NCBI GenBank assembly: GCA_963753485.1
Contig: CAVWCL010000011.1
Location: 124,001-188,000, forward strand
Source of the DNA: CAWDLX01 sp963753485
GTDB taxonomy: Bacteria > Actinomycetota > Actinomycetes > Mycobacteriales > Micromonosporaceae
Length of the DNA: 64,000 bases
Direction of reading: 5' to 3'
The notes below the pieces were generated by a model, which worked only from the letters and a program-made list of their open reading frames with translations, was not told where the DNA came from and ran no database searches. Both the position numbers and the translations under genes were made by a program. Positions 50,804-59,346 of the stretch are shown here, in pieces. The first letter of the stretch is position 1, and every line of letters starts with the position of its first letter.

Positions 50804-51805
50804 GTGAGCGGCGAACTCGTCGGCACCATCGCAGTGATCATTTTCGCGATGGGCTTCAACTACACCAACGGTTTTCATGACGCGGCCAACGCGATCGCGA
50901 CGTCGGTCTCGACCCGGGCGCTGACGCCGCGCATCGCGCTGCCCATGGCCGCTCTGGGCAACCTGCTCGGCTCGTTCCTCGGCGGCAACGTGGCGGCTAC
51001 CGTCGGCAAAGGCATCATCGGCCTGCCCCCCGGCCGCGCCAGTCTGGGGGTGGTGCTCGCCGGGCTCGCCGGCGCCATCATCTGGAATCTGGTCACCTGG
51101 TACTTCGGCATCCCGTCCTCGTCGTCGCAGGCGCTCTTCGGGGGCCTGGTCGGCGCCACCGTCTTCGCCCCCGGTGGCGCGATCTTCTGGAAGGGCATCG
51201 TCGAGAAGGTCGTGATCCCGATGATCGCCTCCCCACTGGTCGGCTTCGCGCTCGGCTTCCTGGTCATGGTCGCGGTCCTGTGGATCTTCCGGCGGGGACA
51301 CCCGGGAACGCTGAACCGGGGCTTCCGGCACGCCCAATCGGTCTCGGCCTTCGCGATGTCGGTGGGCCATGGCATCCAGGACGCGGCGAAGACCATCGGC
51401 GTCGTCGGCCTCGCCCTGGTGGTCGGCGGCTATCTCGGCGCCGCCGACCCGGTACCCACCTGGGTGTACTTCCTCACCGCGGCCGTCCTCGCCGCCGGCA
51501 CCTACGCCGGTGGCTGGCGGATCATCCGTACCCTCGGCCGGCGGGTCATCCACCTGCGTCCGCCCGAGGGCTTCGCCGCGGAGACGACCGCCTCGGCCGT
51601 GCTCTACACCGCGGCCGGCTTTGGGCTGCCCATCTCGACCACCCACACGATCACCTCAGCGCTCATGGGCGTCGGCGCGACGAAACGTATCTCCGCGGTG
51701 CGCTGGGGGGTCGCCGGCAACATCGTGGTCGCGTGGGTGCTCACCCTGCCGGCGGCCGCCTCGATCGCGATGCTGTGTTACGTGATCGTCCGCCCGCTCT
51801 TCTGA
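50804..51805 (+). CDS. pit: Low-affinity inorganic phosphate transporter, Pit family
   Basis: A 333-residue membrane protein with about ten helices and the two family signatures: GFNYTNGFHDAANAIATSVS near the N-terminus and its degenerate repeat in MSVGHGIQDAAKTIGVVGLAL. The late GLPISTTHTITSALMGVGA is typical too. It imports metal-phosphate using the proton gradient. Co-transcribed with the DUF47 gene. Confidence 0.94.
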   Translation: MSGELVGTIAVIIFAMGFNYTNGFHDAANAIATSVSTRALTPRIALPMAALGNLLGSFLGGNVAATVGKGIIGLPPGRASLGVVLAGLAGAIIWNLVTWYFGIPSSSSQALFGGLVGATVFAPGGAIFWKGIVEKVVIPMIASPLVGFALGFLVMVAVLWIFRRGHPGTLNRGFRHAQSVSAFAMSVGHGIQDAAKTIGVVGLALVVGGYLGAADPVPTWVYFLTAAVLAAGTYAGGWRIIRTLGRRVIHLRPPEGFAAETTASAVLYTAAGFGLPISTTHTITSALMGVGATKRISAVRWGVAGNIVVAWVLTLPAAASIAMLCYVIVRPLF

Positions 51806-51814
51806 TCGGCGCCG

Positions 51815-52783
51815 CTACCCGTAGGTGACCCCAATCCGCTCCCGGACCGCGTCCAGAGTGGCCATGACCGCGAGTGTCTCGTCGAGGGGCACAAGCGGGC
51901 TCTCGGTGGCCCCGGCACGCAGGCAACGCATGACCTCTTCGGCCTCGTAGCCCAAGCCGCCCCCCGCGATCGGCATCCGCACCTGCTCCGGTACGCCGCC
52001 GGCCGGCACCAGCGTGAAGCCGTCGGGGCAGAAGAACGGCCGCGGCAGCTCGATCCGCCCGTCGGTGCCGGTGATCGTGGCCCGGCGGGCGGTGTCGCCG
52101 AGCAGACCACAGTGCAGGGTGGCGAGCGCGCCGGAGTCGTAACCGAGCACGATCGCGGTGTTCTCGTCCACGCCCTCGGCGCTCAGGCGGGCCTGGGCGG
52201 TGATGGTGCCCGGCGGACCGAGAAGCAGCTGCGCCAGCGTGAGCGGGTAGACGCCGAGGTCCAGCAGCGCGCCACCGCCGAGCGCGCGGGCTCGCAGCCG
52301 ATGCTCGGGCGGGAACGGCCCGGCCAGCCCGAAGTCGGCCGCGATGTGGGTCACGGTGCCGATCGCCCCGCCTGCGATCACCTCGACCAGGCGCCGGATG
52401 GCCGGGTTGGTCCGCATCCACATCGCCTCCATCAGGAAGATTCCCCTGGTACGGGCGAGCGTGACGAGATCTGTCGCGGTGGCCAGGTCGAGCGTGAACG
52501 GCTTCTCGCAGAGCACCGCCTTGCCGGCCTCGAGGCAGAGCCGGGTCGCCGCGTGGTGGGCCGAGTGGGGGGTCGCCACGTAGACCACGTCGACCTCCGG
52601 ATCGGCCGCGAGCTGCGCCCACGACCCGTACCCGCGCGGGATGCGGTGAGCGGCGGCGAACGTGGTGGCGCTCGCTGGCGACCGCGAGCCCACGGCGGCG
52701 ATCTCCGCCTCCGGCAACCGGGCGAGGTCGGCGACGAAACTGGTGGCGATCCCCCCGGTGGCGAGAATTCCCCATCGGATCAT
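51815..52783 (-). CDS. Gfo/Idh/MocA family oxidoreductase
   Basis: A 322-residue NAD(P)-dependent dehydrogenase. The Rossmann motif WGILATGGIATSFVADL has a variant glycine pattern. VYVATPHSAHHAATRLCLEAG is followed by the catalytic-region VLCEKPFTLDLATA (Glu-Lys-Pro) and LMEAMWMRTNPAI. Homologues act on sugars or trans-dihydrodiols; the substrate is unknown. ATG 52783 has GGGTGA upstream. Convergent with pit. Confidence 0.9.
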   Translation of the reverse strand: MIRWGILATGGIATSFVADLARLPEAEIAAVGSRSPASATTFAAAHRIPRGYGSWAQLAADPEVDVVYVATPHSAHHAATRLCLEAGKAVLCEKPFTLDLATATDLVTLARTRGIFLMEAMWMRTNPAIRRLVEVIAGGAIGTVTHIAADFGLAGPFPPEHRLRARALGGGALLDLGVYPLTLAQLLLGPPGTITAQARLSAEGVDENTAIVLGYDSGALATLHCGLLGDTARRATITGTDGRIELPRPFFCPDGFTLVPAGGVPEQVRMPIAGGGLGYEAEEVMRCLRAGATESPLVPLDETLAVMATLDAVRERIGVTYG

Positions 52784-53041
52784 GGCGGTCACCCTAACCC
52801 CCAACCCGCTTTTCTCGCCGATCTAGGGCATATGCACATGGATGGATCTCCAATCACGTGCCTAAGCCCTAGATCGGCGGGAGATGGGCGTGTCGGTGCA
52901 GGGGTGTTAGGTCGTCGGCCACCGCCTCGATATCGTCGCTGGTCTCACCCCACACGTGACCGAGCAGTTTCGGAGTAGTCGCTGCCGCGGCGGCTCCCTA
53001 GCATGGGGTAGTCCCCATAAGACCCGAGGGGGGAAACGGCA
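52784..53041. promoter_or_regulatory. Intergenic region with a 14-base inverted repeat
   Basis: CGCCGATCTAGGGC at 52816-52829 is perfectly repeated in inverse at 52866-52879, enclosing 36 bases with AT-rich sequence. It lies just upstream of the oxidoreductase start, within a divergent promoter region. A regulator site or a mobile palindrome are both possible. No gene is visible in the interval. Confidence 0.6.
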
Positions 53042-53581
53042 ATGAAGGACACGCAGAAGTCCGCCAAGAGCACCACCGCGGCCGCCAGGAAGACCACCGC
53101 GTCCGCCAGAAGCACTACCGCGGCCGCCAAGAAGACCACCGCGGCCGCCAAGACGTACGAGGGGTTCTCGGACGAGGAACGGGCCGCGATGAAAGACCGC
53201 GGCCAGGAGCTCAAGACGGCGGCGCGCCGAGGCTCGCGCGCGTCCAACGACGACGCATCGGGCGAGGTGCTCGCGAAGATCGCCGAGATGCAGCCTCGGG
53301 ATCGCGCCATGGGCGAGCGCCTGCATGCCATCATCACCGCCGCGGTGCCGGCCCTCACGCCGAGACTCTGGTACGGGATGCCGGCGTATGCCAAGGACGG
53401 CAAGCTGGTCTGCTTCTTCCAAAGTTCGCAGAAGTTCAAGACGAGGTACGCGACCCTTGGCTTCAGCGATTCGGCGAACCTCGACGACGGCGCCGTGTGG
53501 CCGACCTACTTCGCGGTGATGGAGTTGACCCCCGCCGCCGAGGCGAAGATCGTCGGGCTGGTCAAGAAAGCGGTGAGCTGA
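53042..53581 (+). CDS. DUF1801 protein with histone-like N-terminal tail
   Basis: A 179-residue protein. Residues 8-37 are four heptads of the type KTTAAAK/R, a Lys/Ala/Thr tail like those of histone H1-like and Ku-type actinobacterial DNA-binding proteins. The rest is a DUF1801 (YdhG-like) domain with LTPRLWYGMPAYAKDGKLVC and a final helix. The fold is of the iron-chaperone frataxin-like class; function unknown. ATG follows a GGGGGGAAAC stretch. Confidence 0.82.
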   Translation: MKDTQKSAKSTTAAARKTTASARSTTAAAKKTTAAAKTYEGFSDEERAAMKDRGQELKTAARRGSRASNDDASGEVLAKIAEMQPRDRAMGERLHAIITAAVPALTPRLWYGMPAYAKDGKLVCFFQSSQKFKTRYATLGFSDSANLDDGAVWPTYFAVMELTPAAEAKIVGLVKKAVS

Positions 53582-53669
53582 GGACCGGGTAGGCCACCGG
53601 CCCCGCCCTCGGCGGGGGATCGGTCAGACGCTCAGATCGACGGGGCCGGGTGCGGCGTACGCTCGGTGC

Positions 53670-54854
53670 GTGGACGCGTACCTGCTCGATGCCGTCAGAA
53701 CACCGTTCGGTCGCCATCGGGGCGGGCTCGCCAGCATCCGCACCGATGACCTGGCCGCGATTCCCATCGCCGAGCTGGTGCGGCGCAACCCTGGCCTGGC
53801 TGAGCCGGACCGGATCGACGACGTCATCCTCGGTGACACCAACGGCGCCGGCGAAGACAACCGCAACGTGGCCCGGATGGCGGCGCTGCTGGCCGGGCTG
53901 CCACCGGGGGTACCGGGCGTCACGGTGAACCGGCTCTGCGCCTCCGGCGGCGAGGCGATCACCCAGGCGGCGCGGGCCATCGCGGCCGGGGACGCCGAAC
54001 TGATGATCGCCGGCGGCGTCGAGAGCATGAGCCGCGCGCCGTTTGTGCTGCCCAAGCCGGACGCCGCCTTCCCGGGCGAAGCCACGCTCTGGCCCACCCA
54101 GGTCGGCTGGCGGATGGTGAATCCGGCCTTCCCTCCTGAGTGGACGCGCAGCCTCGGAGCCTGCGCCGAAGCGGTGGCGGCCGAGCTCGGAATCTCGCGC
54201 CGGGAACAGGACGAGTGGGCGCTGCGCTCGCACGTGCGCGCGGGCGAGGGCTGGGACGGTGGGCTCCACGACGACTACGTGCTACCGGTGACCGGGGCCG
54301 ACGGGGTGGTCAAGCGGGACGAGAGCATCCGGCCGGACACGACGCTGGCGAAACTGACCGCGCTCAAGCCGGCCTTCAGCCCCGACGGCACGGCGACCGC
54401 GGGCAACTCGTCGCCGGTCAATGACGGCGCAATCGCGCTGCTCGTCGGGTCGTCGCGGGCGGCGGCCGACCTGGGAGCTCCGCTGTTGGGTCAGATCATG
54501 GCCAGCGCGACCGTCGCTGTCGAGCCGCACCGCTTCGCGGTCGCGCCGGTGCCCGCGATCCGCAAGGTCCTCGCCCGAGCGGGGTTGTCCACATCGGATA
54601 TCGCGGTCTGGGAGATCAACGAGGCGTTCGCGGCCATGGTGCTCTCATGCCTGCACGACCTCCCGGAGATCGACCGGGAGCGGGTCAACCCGCACGGCGG
54701 CGCCATTGCCATCGGGCATCCCCTCGGCGCCTCCGCGCCCCGGGTCGTCGTCGATGCCTGCCGGGAACTTCGCCGCCGGGGCGGCGGGTACGCGGTGGCG
54801 GCCGCGTGCATCGGTGTCGGCCAGGGCATGGCGACGGTGGTGCACGTTGAGTGA
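53670..54854 (+). CDS. Acetyl-CoA acyltransferase (thiolase)
   Basis: A 394-residue thiolase catalysing the last step of beta-oxidation or acetoacetyl-CoA formation. The acyl-accepting Cys90 is in TVNRLCASGGEA. NEAFAAMVL and NPHGGAIAIGHPLGASAPR supply the catalytic His, and the second Cys is in AAACIGVGQGMA. GTG start. Its end overlaps the NUDIX gene by 8 bp. With the synthetase and dehydrogenase in this window it covers several fatty-acid steps, though they are not one operon. Confidence 0.93.
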   Translation: MDAYLLDAVRTPFGRHRGGLASIRTDDLAAIPIAELVRRNPGLAEPDRIDDVILGDTNGAGEDNRNVARMAALLAGLPPGVPGVTVNRLCASGGEAITQAARAIAAGDAELMIAGGVESMSRAPFVLPKPDAAFPGEATLWPTQVGWRMVNPAFPPEWTRSLGACAEAVAAELGISRREQDEWALRSHVRAGEGWDGGLHDDYVLPVTGADGVVKRDESIRPDTTLAKLTALKPAFSPDGTATAGNSSPVNDGAIALLVGSSRAAADLGAPLLGQIMASATVAVEPHRFAVAPVPAIRKVLARAGLSTSDIAVWEINEAFAAMVLSCLHDLPEIDRERVNPHGGAIAIGHPLGASAPRVVVDACRELRRRGGGYAVAAACIGVGQGMATVVHVE

Positions 54855-55656
54855 GCGGTTCCCGCTGCCGGCCCGGCTCGCCGGGCACGTGCGGCGCTTC
54901 GCCGAGTCCGGCGAGTCGCCGGCGACGCCGCGCACCGCCGCGACGGTGATGCTGCTGCGCCCGGCGCCGACCGGATTCGAGGTGTACCTGCAGCGGCGCG
55001 CGGCGACGATGGCGTTCGCCCCGGGCATGTACGCCTTCCCCGGCGGATCGGTCGATCCACGTGACGCCGGGCAGCTGGTGGGCTGGGCCGGCCCGTCGCC
55101 GGCGGAGTGGTCGGCCCGGCTGGGCATGTCCGAGGCCGGCGCCCGGGCCCTGGTCTGTGCGGCGGTTCGTGAAGTCTTCGAGGAGTGTGGCGTCCTGCTC
55201 GCCGGCCCGGACGAGTCCACTGTGGTGGGAGACGTGGCCCCCCCGGAGTGGGAGGCGGCCCGGGTCGCCTTGCTGGCCCGGGAGCGGTCACTGGCCCAAC
55301 TGCTGGCCGACCGCGCGCTGGCCGTGCGCACGGATCTGCTCGTACCGTGGGACCGCTGGCTGACCCCCGAGTTCGAACCACGCCGCTACGACACGTACTT
55401 CTTCCTGGCTCGGCTGCCGGCGGCCCAGCTCACTCGCGACGTTGGTGGCGAGGCCGAGCACACCGTCTGGCTGCCGCCGCTAGAGGCGGCGCAGTTGCCC
55501 ATGTTCCCGCCGACCGTGTATCAGCTGCGCCGGCTCGCGCAATACTCCGATGTGGACTCTGCTATGAGCGCGAACGCCGGCCGTGACCTGACCTCGCCGG
55601 TACTGCCGCGGGTGGAGTCCGATCACGAGGGCATCTGGCTGGTCGCCACCGTGTGA
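54847..55656 (+). CDS. NUDIX hydrolase, NUDT19/RNU-like
   Basis: A 269-residue NUDIX protein. The N-terminal block RTAATVMLLRPAPTGFEVYL and GMYAFPGGSVDPRD precede a divergent NUDIX box ending AAVREVFEECGVLL. The metal-binding RExxEE core is present, but the first Glu of the box is Arg. Such members resemble CoA diphosphatase-type NUDT19 proteins. TTG 54847 is the only start consistent with the full N-terminus and overlaps the thiolase stop. Confidence 0.85.
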   Translation: MSERFPLPARLAGHVRRFAESGESPATPRTAATVMLLRPAPTGFEVYLQRRAATMAFAPGMYAFPGGSVDPRDAGQLVGWAGPSPAEWSARLGMSEAGARALVCAAVREVFEECGVLLAGPDESTVVGDVAPPEWEAARVALLARERSLAQLLADRALAVRTDLLVPWDRWLTPEFEPRRYDTYFFLARLPAAQLTRDVGGEAEHTVWLPPLEAAQLPMFPPTVYQLRRLAQYSDVDSAMSANAGRDLTSPVLPRVESDHEGIWLVATV

Positions 55657-55665
55657 CCGCCGCGG

Positions 55666-56369
55666 TCAGCGTGCGGGCCCGGCGCTCGCCCCGGCCCGCG
55701 GGCTCGGCAGGGCTCCGGGCGCGGTGAGCTCGGCCAGCGCGCGCCGGTAGTCCTGGGTGGAGAGCCAGAACTTGTACAGGACCGCGACCTCGAAGAGCAC
55801 GAAGATCGCACCGACACCAATCGGGATCGCGATGATCAGTCCCGTCAGCGGGGCCACGATGAAGATCGCCATCTGGAACTCGATGCCGCTGATCACGTGC
55901 GGGCGCACCCGATGAGACAGCAGCCAGTCGCGCACCGGCAGGTAACGGGCGAACAGGCCGCGGAACCGCCGGTGCAGATCGGCCGGTCCGTCCTCGTCGT
56001 CGATGCGGTCGAGTTCGCAAGGCCGCCCGGCGGGCGGCCTACTGGGCGGCCGCCCGCCGGGGTCACCGGCGGCGCCGGGCGCCGGGCCAGTTTGCCATCG
56101 ATGCAGTCGAGCACGAAGGCGCAGTGGTAGGCGAGCGCGCCGGCGACCAGCCACCAGGCGGTGGCCTTGGCGAAGCAGGCGGCGGAGATCAGACCGAGTG
56201 CCAGGGCGGCGATCGTGACCAGGTTCGGGGTCAGCCAGCGCGCCCGGGTGGCCAGGCGCAACAGGTGCACCGCGTACGGATCCACCAGCAGGACCGTCCA
56301 CCACGAGTCGCGCGGCTTGTACGTGACGGCCTTGAGCTCGGCGATGGTGGCCCCGGCCAGTCTCGCCAC
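55666..56369 (-). pseudogene. CDP-alcohol phosphatidyltransferase, frameshifted with internal deletion
   Basis: From a GTG at 56369 (GGGAGGGG upstream) the N-terminal half reads YKPRDSWWTVLLVDPYAVHL and continues to the start of the CDP-alcohol motif, FVLDCIDGKLAR. It then passes into low-complexity Pro/Gly sequence and loses frame. In the next frame the C-terminal half resumes with LDRIDDEDGPADLHRRFRGL and continues HVISGIEFQMAIFIVAPLTG to 55666. The second half of the catalytic motif and the following helices expected in the family are missing. The junction, about 56020-56090, is full of GC-rich palindromes. Most likely inactive, unless the assembly is wrong here. Confidence 0.8.
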
Positions 56370-56546
56370 CCCCTCCCATCGACGATGGGCACTCTATATA
56401 ACTATATATACAGCAGTTTACCAAATTATCATGAAGTGGCGGTGATCCTGGCCCGATCCACGGCCGGTGCTCAACCGGACGTGGCCCAGGTTTGCCCGCT
56501 GCCCGTACGGTTATCTCCAAGGTTGGACACAGAAGGCGAGGTCGCC
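56370..56546. promoter_or_regulatory. Divergent AT-rich promoter region
   Basis: CTATATAACTATATATACAG at 56393-56412 is strikingly AT-rich for this genome. Next to it CCCATCGACGATGGG (56375-56389) is a perfect inverted repeat with seven-base arms, just before the ribosome site of the broken gene. Probably paired promoters with an operator. Confidence 0.5.
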
Positions 56547-57317
56547 ATGACGACTCAGTCGGGCGCCGGTTACGGACCCACGGCGGAGCAGCCGAAGCTG
56601 ACCGCGACCACGGACGTGATGCCGGCCCAGGCCGGCCAGCCACAAGTCGTCTACATGCGCGAACCGCGCAGCTGGGGTCGGCGCCTGCTCGCGGTGCTGG
56701 CGACCTTCGGCGTTCTGCTGGCGCTTGTCTTCGGCCTGCAGTCGCTTAACTTCTTGCCACGGTTCTCCAACCCGTTCGCCCAGCAGACCACCGACAAGAC
56801 CGGTCCGGTACTGCTGGAGTCGATGCGGGACCTGAGCCAGTACACGGCGGCTGAGGGCAACTTCCAGGTGCTGGTTGATGTTGAGCAGAGGACGGGCATC
56901 ATCCCTTCATTCCTTGTCGGCCGGCACACGTTGTTTGTCGGCGTGGGCTCCGTTGACGCGTACGTTGACTTCTCCAAGCTCACCGCGGGCAATGTCGTGG
57001 TCTCGCCCGACGGTAAGTCAGTCTCGATCAAGTTGCCGGCACCTCAGCTGGGTAAGCCGAATCTCGACGTCGATCGGAGCTACACGGCCGCCGAAGAGAA
57101 AGGTGTCCTCAGCAAGATCGGCGATGCGTTCAACGGCGATCCGAACGATCAGCAAAAGTACTACCAACTCGCCCGAGACAAGATCGCCGAGGCCGGCAAG
57201 CAAACCCGCCTGGTCGACCAGGCAGAGAAGAACACGCAGGCCATGCTGACCAGCCTGATGACCCAGCTCGGCTTCGAGCATGTCACCATCACGTTCGACG
57301 CCGCGGCCAAGCCTTAG
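56547..57317 (+). CDS. DUF4230 membrane-anchored protein
   Basis: A 256-residue protein. A cytoplasmic N-terminus of about 45 residues precedes one transmembrane helix (LLAVLATFGVLLALVFGL) and an extracellular DUF4230 domain: SQYTAAEGNFQVLVDVEQRT, GVGSVDAYVDFSKL and the late EHVTITFD. Function of the family is unknown. Codon use is slightly less GC-biased than in the neighbours. Confidence 0.85.
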   Translation: MTTQSGAGYGPTAEQPKLTATTDVMPAQAGQPQVVYMREPRSWGRRLLAVLATFGVLLALVFGLQSLNFLPRFSNPFAQQTTDKTGPVLLESMRDLSQYTAAEGNFQVLVDVEQRTGIIPSFLVGRHTLFVGVGSVDAYVDFSKLTAGNVVVSPDGKSVSIKLPAPQLGKPNLDVDRSYTAAEEKGVLSKIGDAFNGDPNDQQKYYQLARDKIAEAGKQTRLVDQAEKNTQAMLTSLMTQLGFEHVTITFDAAAKP

Positions 57318-57506
57318 CTGTGACGCTTGCGCCCAAGCCCTCTTGAGCCCTCCTGTCGCGGGCCCTCTTGTCGCGGCGCCCAAGCCCCGAGGTTAGGAAG
57401 GGCACCCGCTTAACGCTTTCGGTTGTAAAGGGTGCCCCTGCCAACTCTCGCGGGCGGGCGGCCGGGGCCCCCGTGGGCGGGCTCCGGCCGGCCCGGTGGT
57501 GCCGGG
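57318..57506. repeat. Repeat-rich spacer with dispersed palindrome copy 2
   Basis: Quasi-tandem GAGCCCTCCTGTCGCGGG-like segments lead into a palindrome at 57392-57445 with arms GTTAGGAAGGGCACC and GGTGCCCCTGCCAAC and the loop element GGTTGTAAAG. It matches the copy at 28354-28407, which is also preceded by short tandem repeats. It lies between convergent genes and may terminate both. Confidence 0.75.
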
Positions 57507-57758
57507 TCAGGGCTCGTCGACTGGGATGATCAACCAGAGCATCAGGTAGACGATGAACTGCGGCCCGGGCAGCAGGCAGGAGACCACGAAGATCAGCCGG
57601 ACCAGGTTGGGGGAGAGACCGAATCGTGCGCCGAGGCCCGCGCAGACGCCGCCGATCCAGCGGCCCCGGCGCGGGCGGACCAGCCGCCGGCGGGGCGCCG
57701 GCGTCGCGGTGGGGGTCGGCGGGGTCCACGACGACGGGGTGAGCGGTTCGGTGTTCAT
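57507..57758 (-). CDS. PspC domain membrane protein
   Basis: An 83-residue protein. A Pro/Thr-rich N-terminus precedes the PspC domain: RWIGGVCAGLGARFGLSPNL and LIFVVSCLLPGPQFIVYLML, with two short helices. PspC proteins take part in envelope-stress responses. ATG 57758 has GGAGTACCC upstream. Stands alone, divergent from the serine deaminase. Confidence 0.9.
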   Translation of the reverse strand: MNTEPLTPSSWTPPTPTATPAPRRRLVRPRRGRWIGGVCAGLGARFGLSPNLVRLIFVVSCLLPGPQFIVYLMLWLIIPVDEP

Positions 57759-57870
57759 GGGTACTCCTCCGTGAGACGACCGCGGCACCTCTCCCACGGT
57801 AAGTGGCGGTGTCCACATCGCAGCTGCTGGCCAAGCGGCGGGGGTACGCTCGCCGGGCAGGGAGCGTGAC

Positions 57871-59238
57871 ATGATCAGTGCGTTCGACCTCTTCAAGGTC
57901 GGTATCGGTCCATCCAGTTCGCACACGGTCGGGCCGATGCGGGCCGCCCGCCAGTTCGTCACGGCCCTCAAGTCCGACGGGGTGCTCGCCTCGACGGCCC
58001 GGGTGCGCGCGGAGCTCTTCGGTTCGCTCGGCGCGACCGGACACGGGCACGGCAGCGACAAGGCAGTGATGCTGGGGCTGCAGGGCGAGGACCCGGAGAC
58101 CGTCGATACCGATCTCGTCGACACCCGCGCGACCGCGGTGCGGGCCGCTTGCCGGCTCAGTCTGCTCGGCACGCACACAGTCGACTTCGACCCGGATGAG
58201 GATCTGGTCCTGCACCGCCGGCGTACCTTGCCGTTCCACCCGAACGGGATGACCTTCGCCGCCTTCGACGCGGATGGCGGCGAGCTCGTCACCCGCACCT
58301 ACTACTCGGTGGGCGGCGGCTTCGTCGTGGACGAGACCGCCACCGGTGCCGACCGGATCAAGGTCGACGACACGCCGGTGCCGTTCCCCTTCCGTACTGG
58401 GGTCGAGCTGCTCGAGCACACCGCCGCGACCGGCCTGAGCATCAGCGAGGTGATGCTCCGCAATGAGCAGGCGTGGCGTACCGAGGCCGAGGTACGGGCG
58501 GGGCTGAGCCACATCTGGGCGGTGATGCGCGCCTGCGTGGCGCGGGGGTGTGAGCGCGAGGGGGTGCTGCCGGGCGGGTTGAAGGTCAAGCGGCGCTCGG
58601 CTGAGCTGCGCCGGGCGCTCGAGTCCGACCGTATCCACGACCCGCTGCAGGTGATGGACTGGGTGACCCTGTACGCGCTGGCGGTGAACGAGGAGAACGC
58701 GGCCGGCGGGCGGGTGGTCACCGCGCCGACCAACGGTGCCGCCGGCATCGTGCCGGCCGTGCTGCACTACTACGACCGCTTCGTCCCCGGAGCCGACGAG
58801 GACGGCGTCATCCGGTTCCTGCTCACCGCCGCGGCGGTCGGGGTGCTCTTCAAGGAGAACGCGTCGATCTCCGGAGCCGAGGTGGGTTGCCAGGGCGAGG
58901 TCGGCTCGGCCTGCTCGATGGCGGCGGCCGGCCTCACCGAGGTGCTCGGTGGCACGCCCGGCCAGGTCGAGAACGCCGCGGAGATCGCGATGGAGCACAA
59001 CCTCGGCCTGACCTGTGACCCGGTCGGCGGGCTGGTCCAGATCCCGTGCATCGAACGCAACGCGGTCGCCTCGGTCAAGGCGATCACGGCGGCGCGGCTC
59101 GCCCTGCGTGGCGATGGCAGCCACACCGTCTCGCTGGACAAGGTGATCAAGACGATGCGCGAGACCGGTGCCGATATGAAGGTCAAGTACAAGGAGACCG
59201 CCCGTGGCGGCCTCGCGGTCAACGTCATCGAGTGCTGA
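57871..59238 (+). CDS. sdaA: L-serine ammonia-lyase, single-chain iron-sulfur type
   Basis: A 455-residue enzyme converting L-serine to pyruvate and ammonia. The N-terminal beta domain begins MISAFDLFKVGIGPSSSHTV. The C-terminal alpha domain has the substrate loop VTAPTNGAAGIVPAVLHYY and cluster-ligand cysteines in GCQGEVGSACSMAAAG and TCDPVGGLVQIPCIERN. Length and domain order match bacterial SdaA/SdaB. Confidence 0.96.
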   Translation: MISAFDLFKVGIGPSSSHTVGPMRAARQFVTALKSDGVLASTARVRAELFGSLGATGHGHGSDKAVMLGLQGEDPETVDTDLVDTRATAVRAACRLSLLGTHTVDFDPDEDLVLHRRRTLPFHPNGMTFAAFDADGGELVTRTYYSVGGGFVVDETATGADRIKVDDTPVPFPFRTGVELLEHTAATGLSISEVMLRNEQAWRTEAEVRAGLSHIWAVMRACVARGCEREGVLPGGLKVKRRSAELRRALESDRIHDPLQVMDWVTLYALAVNEENAAGGRVVTAPTNGAAGIVPAVLHYYDRFVPGADEDGVIRFLLTAAAVGVLFKENASISGAEVGCQGEVGSACSMAAAGLTEVLGGTPGQVENAAEIAMEHNLGLTCDPVGGLVQIPCIERNAVASVKAITAARLALRGDGSHTVSLDKVIKTMRETGADMKVKYKETARGGLAVNVIEC

Positions 59239-59346
59239 CCGCGCCGGGGCGCGCGGACGACCGGTGCGCACGGACAAGAAGTGCCACGCCTGACTAACCG
59301 AACATCCTATATTGAATCCGGCAATACGGATGCGGGATGGTAACGG

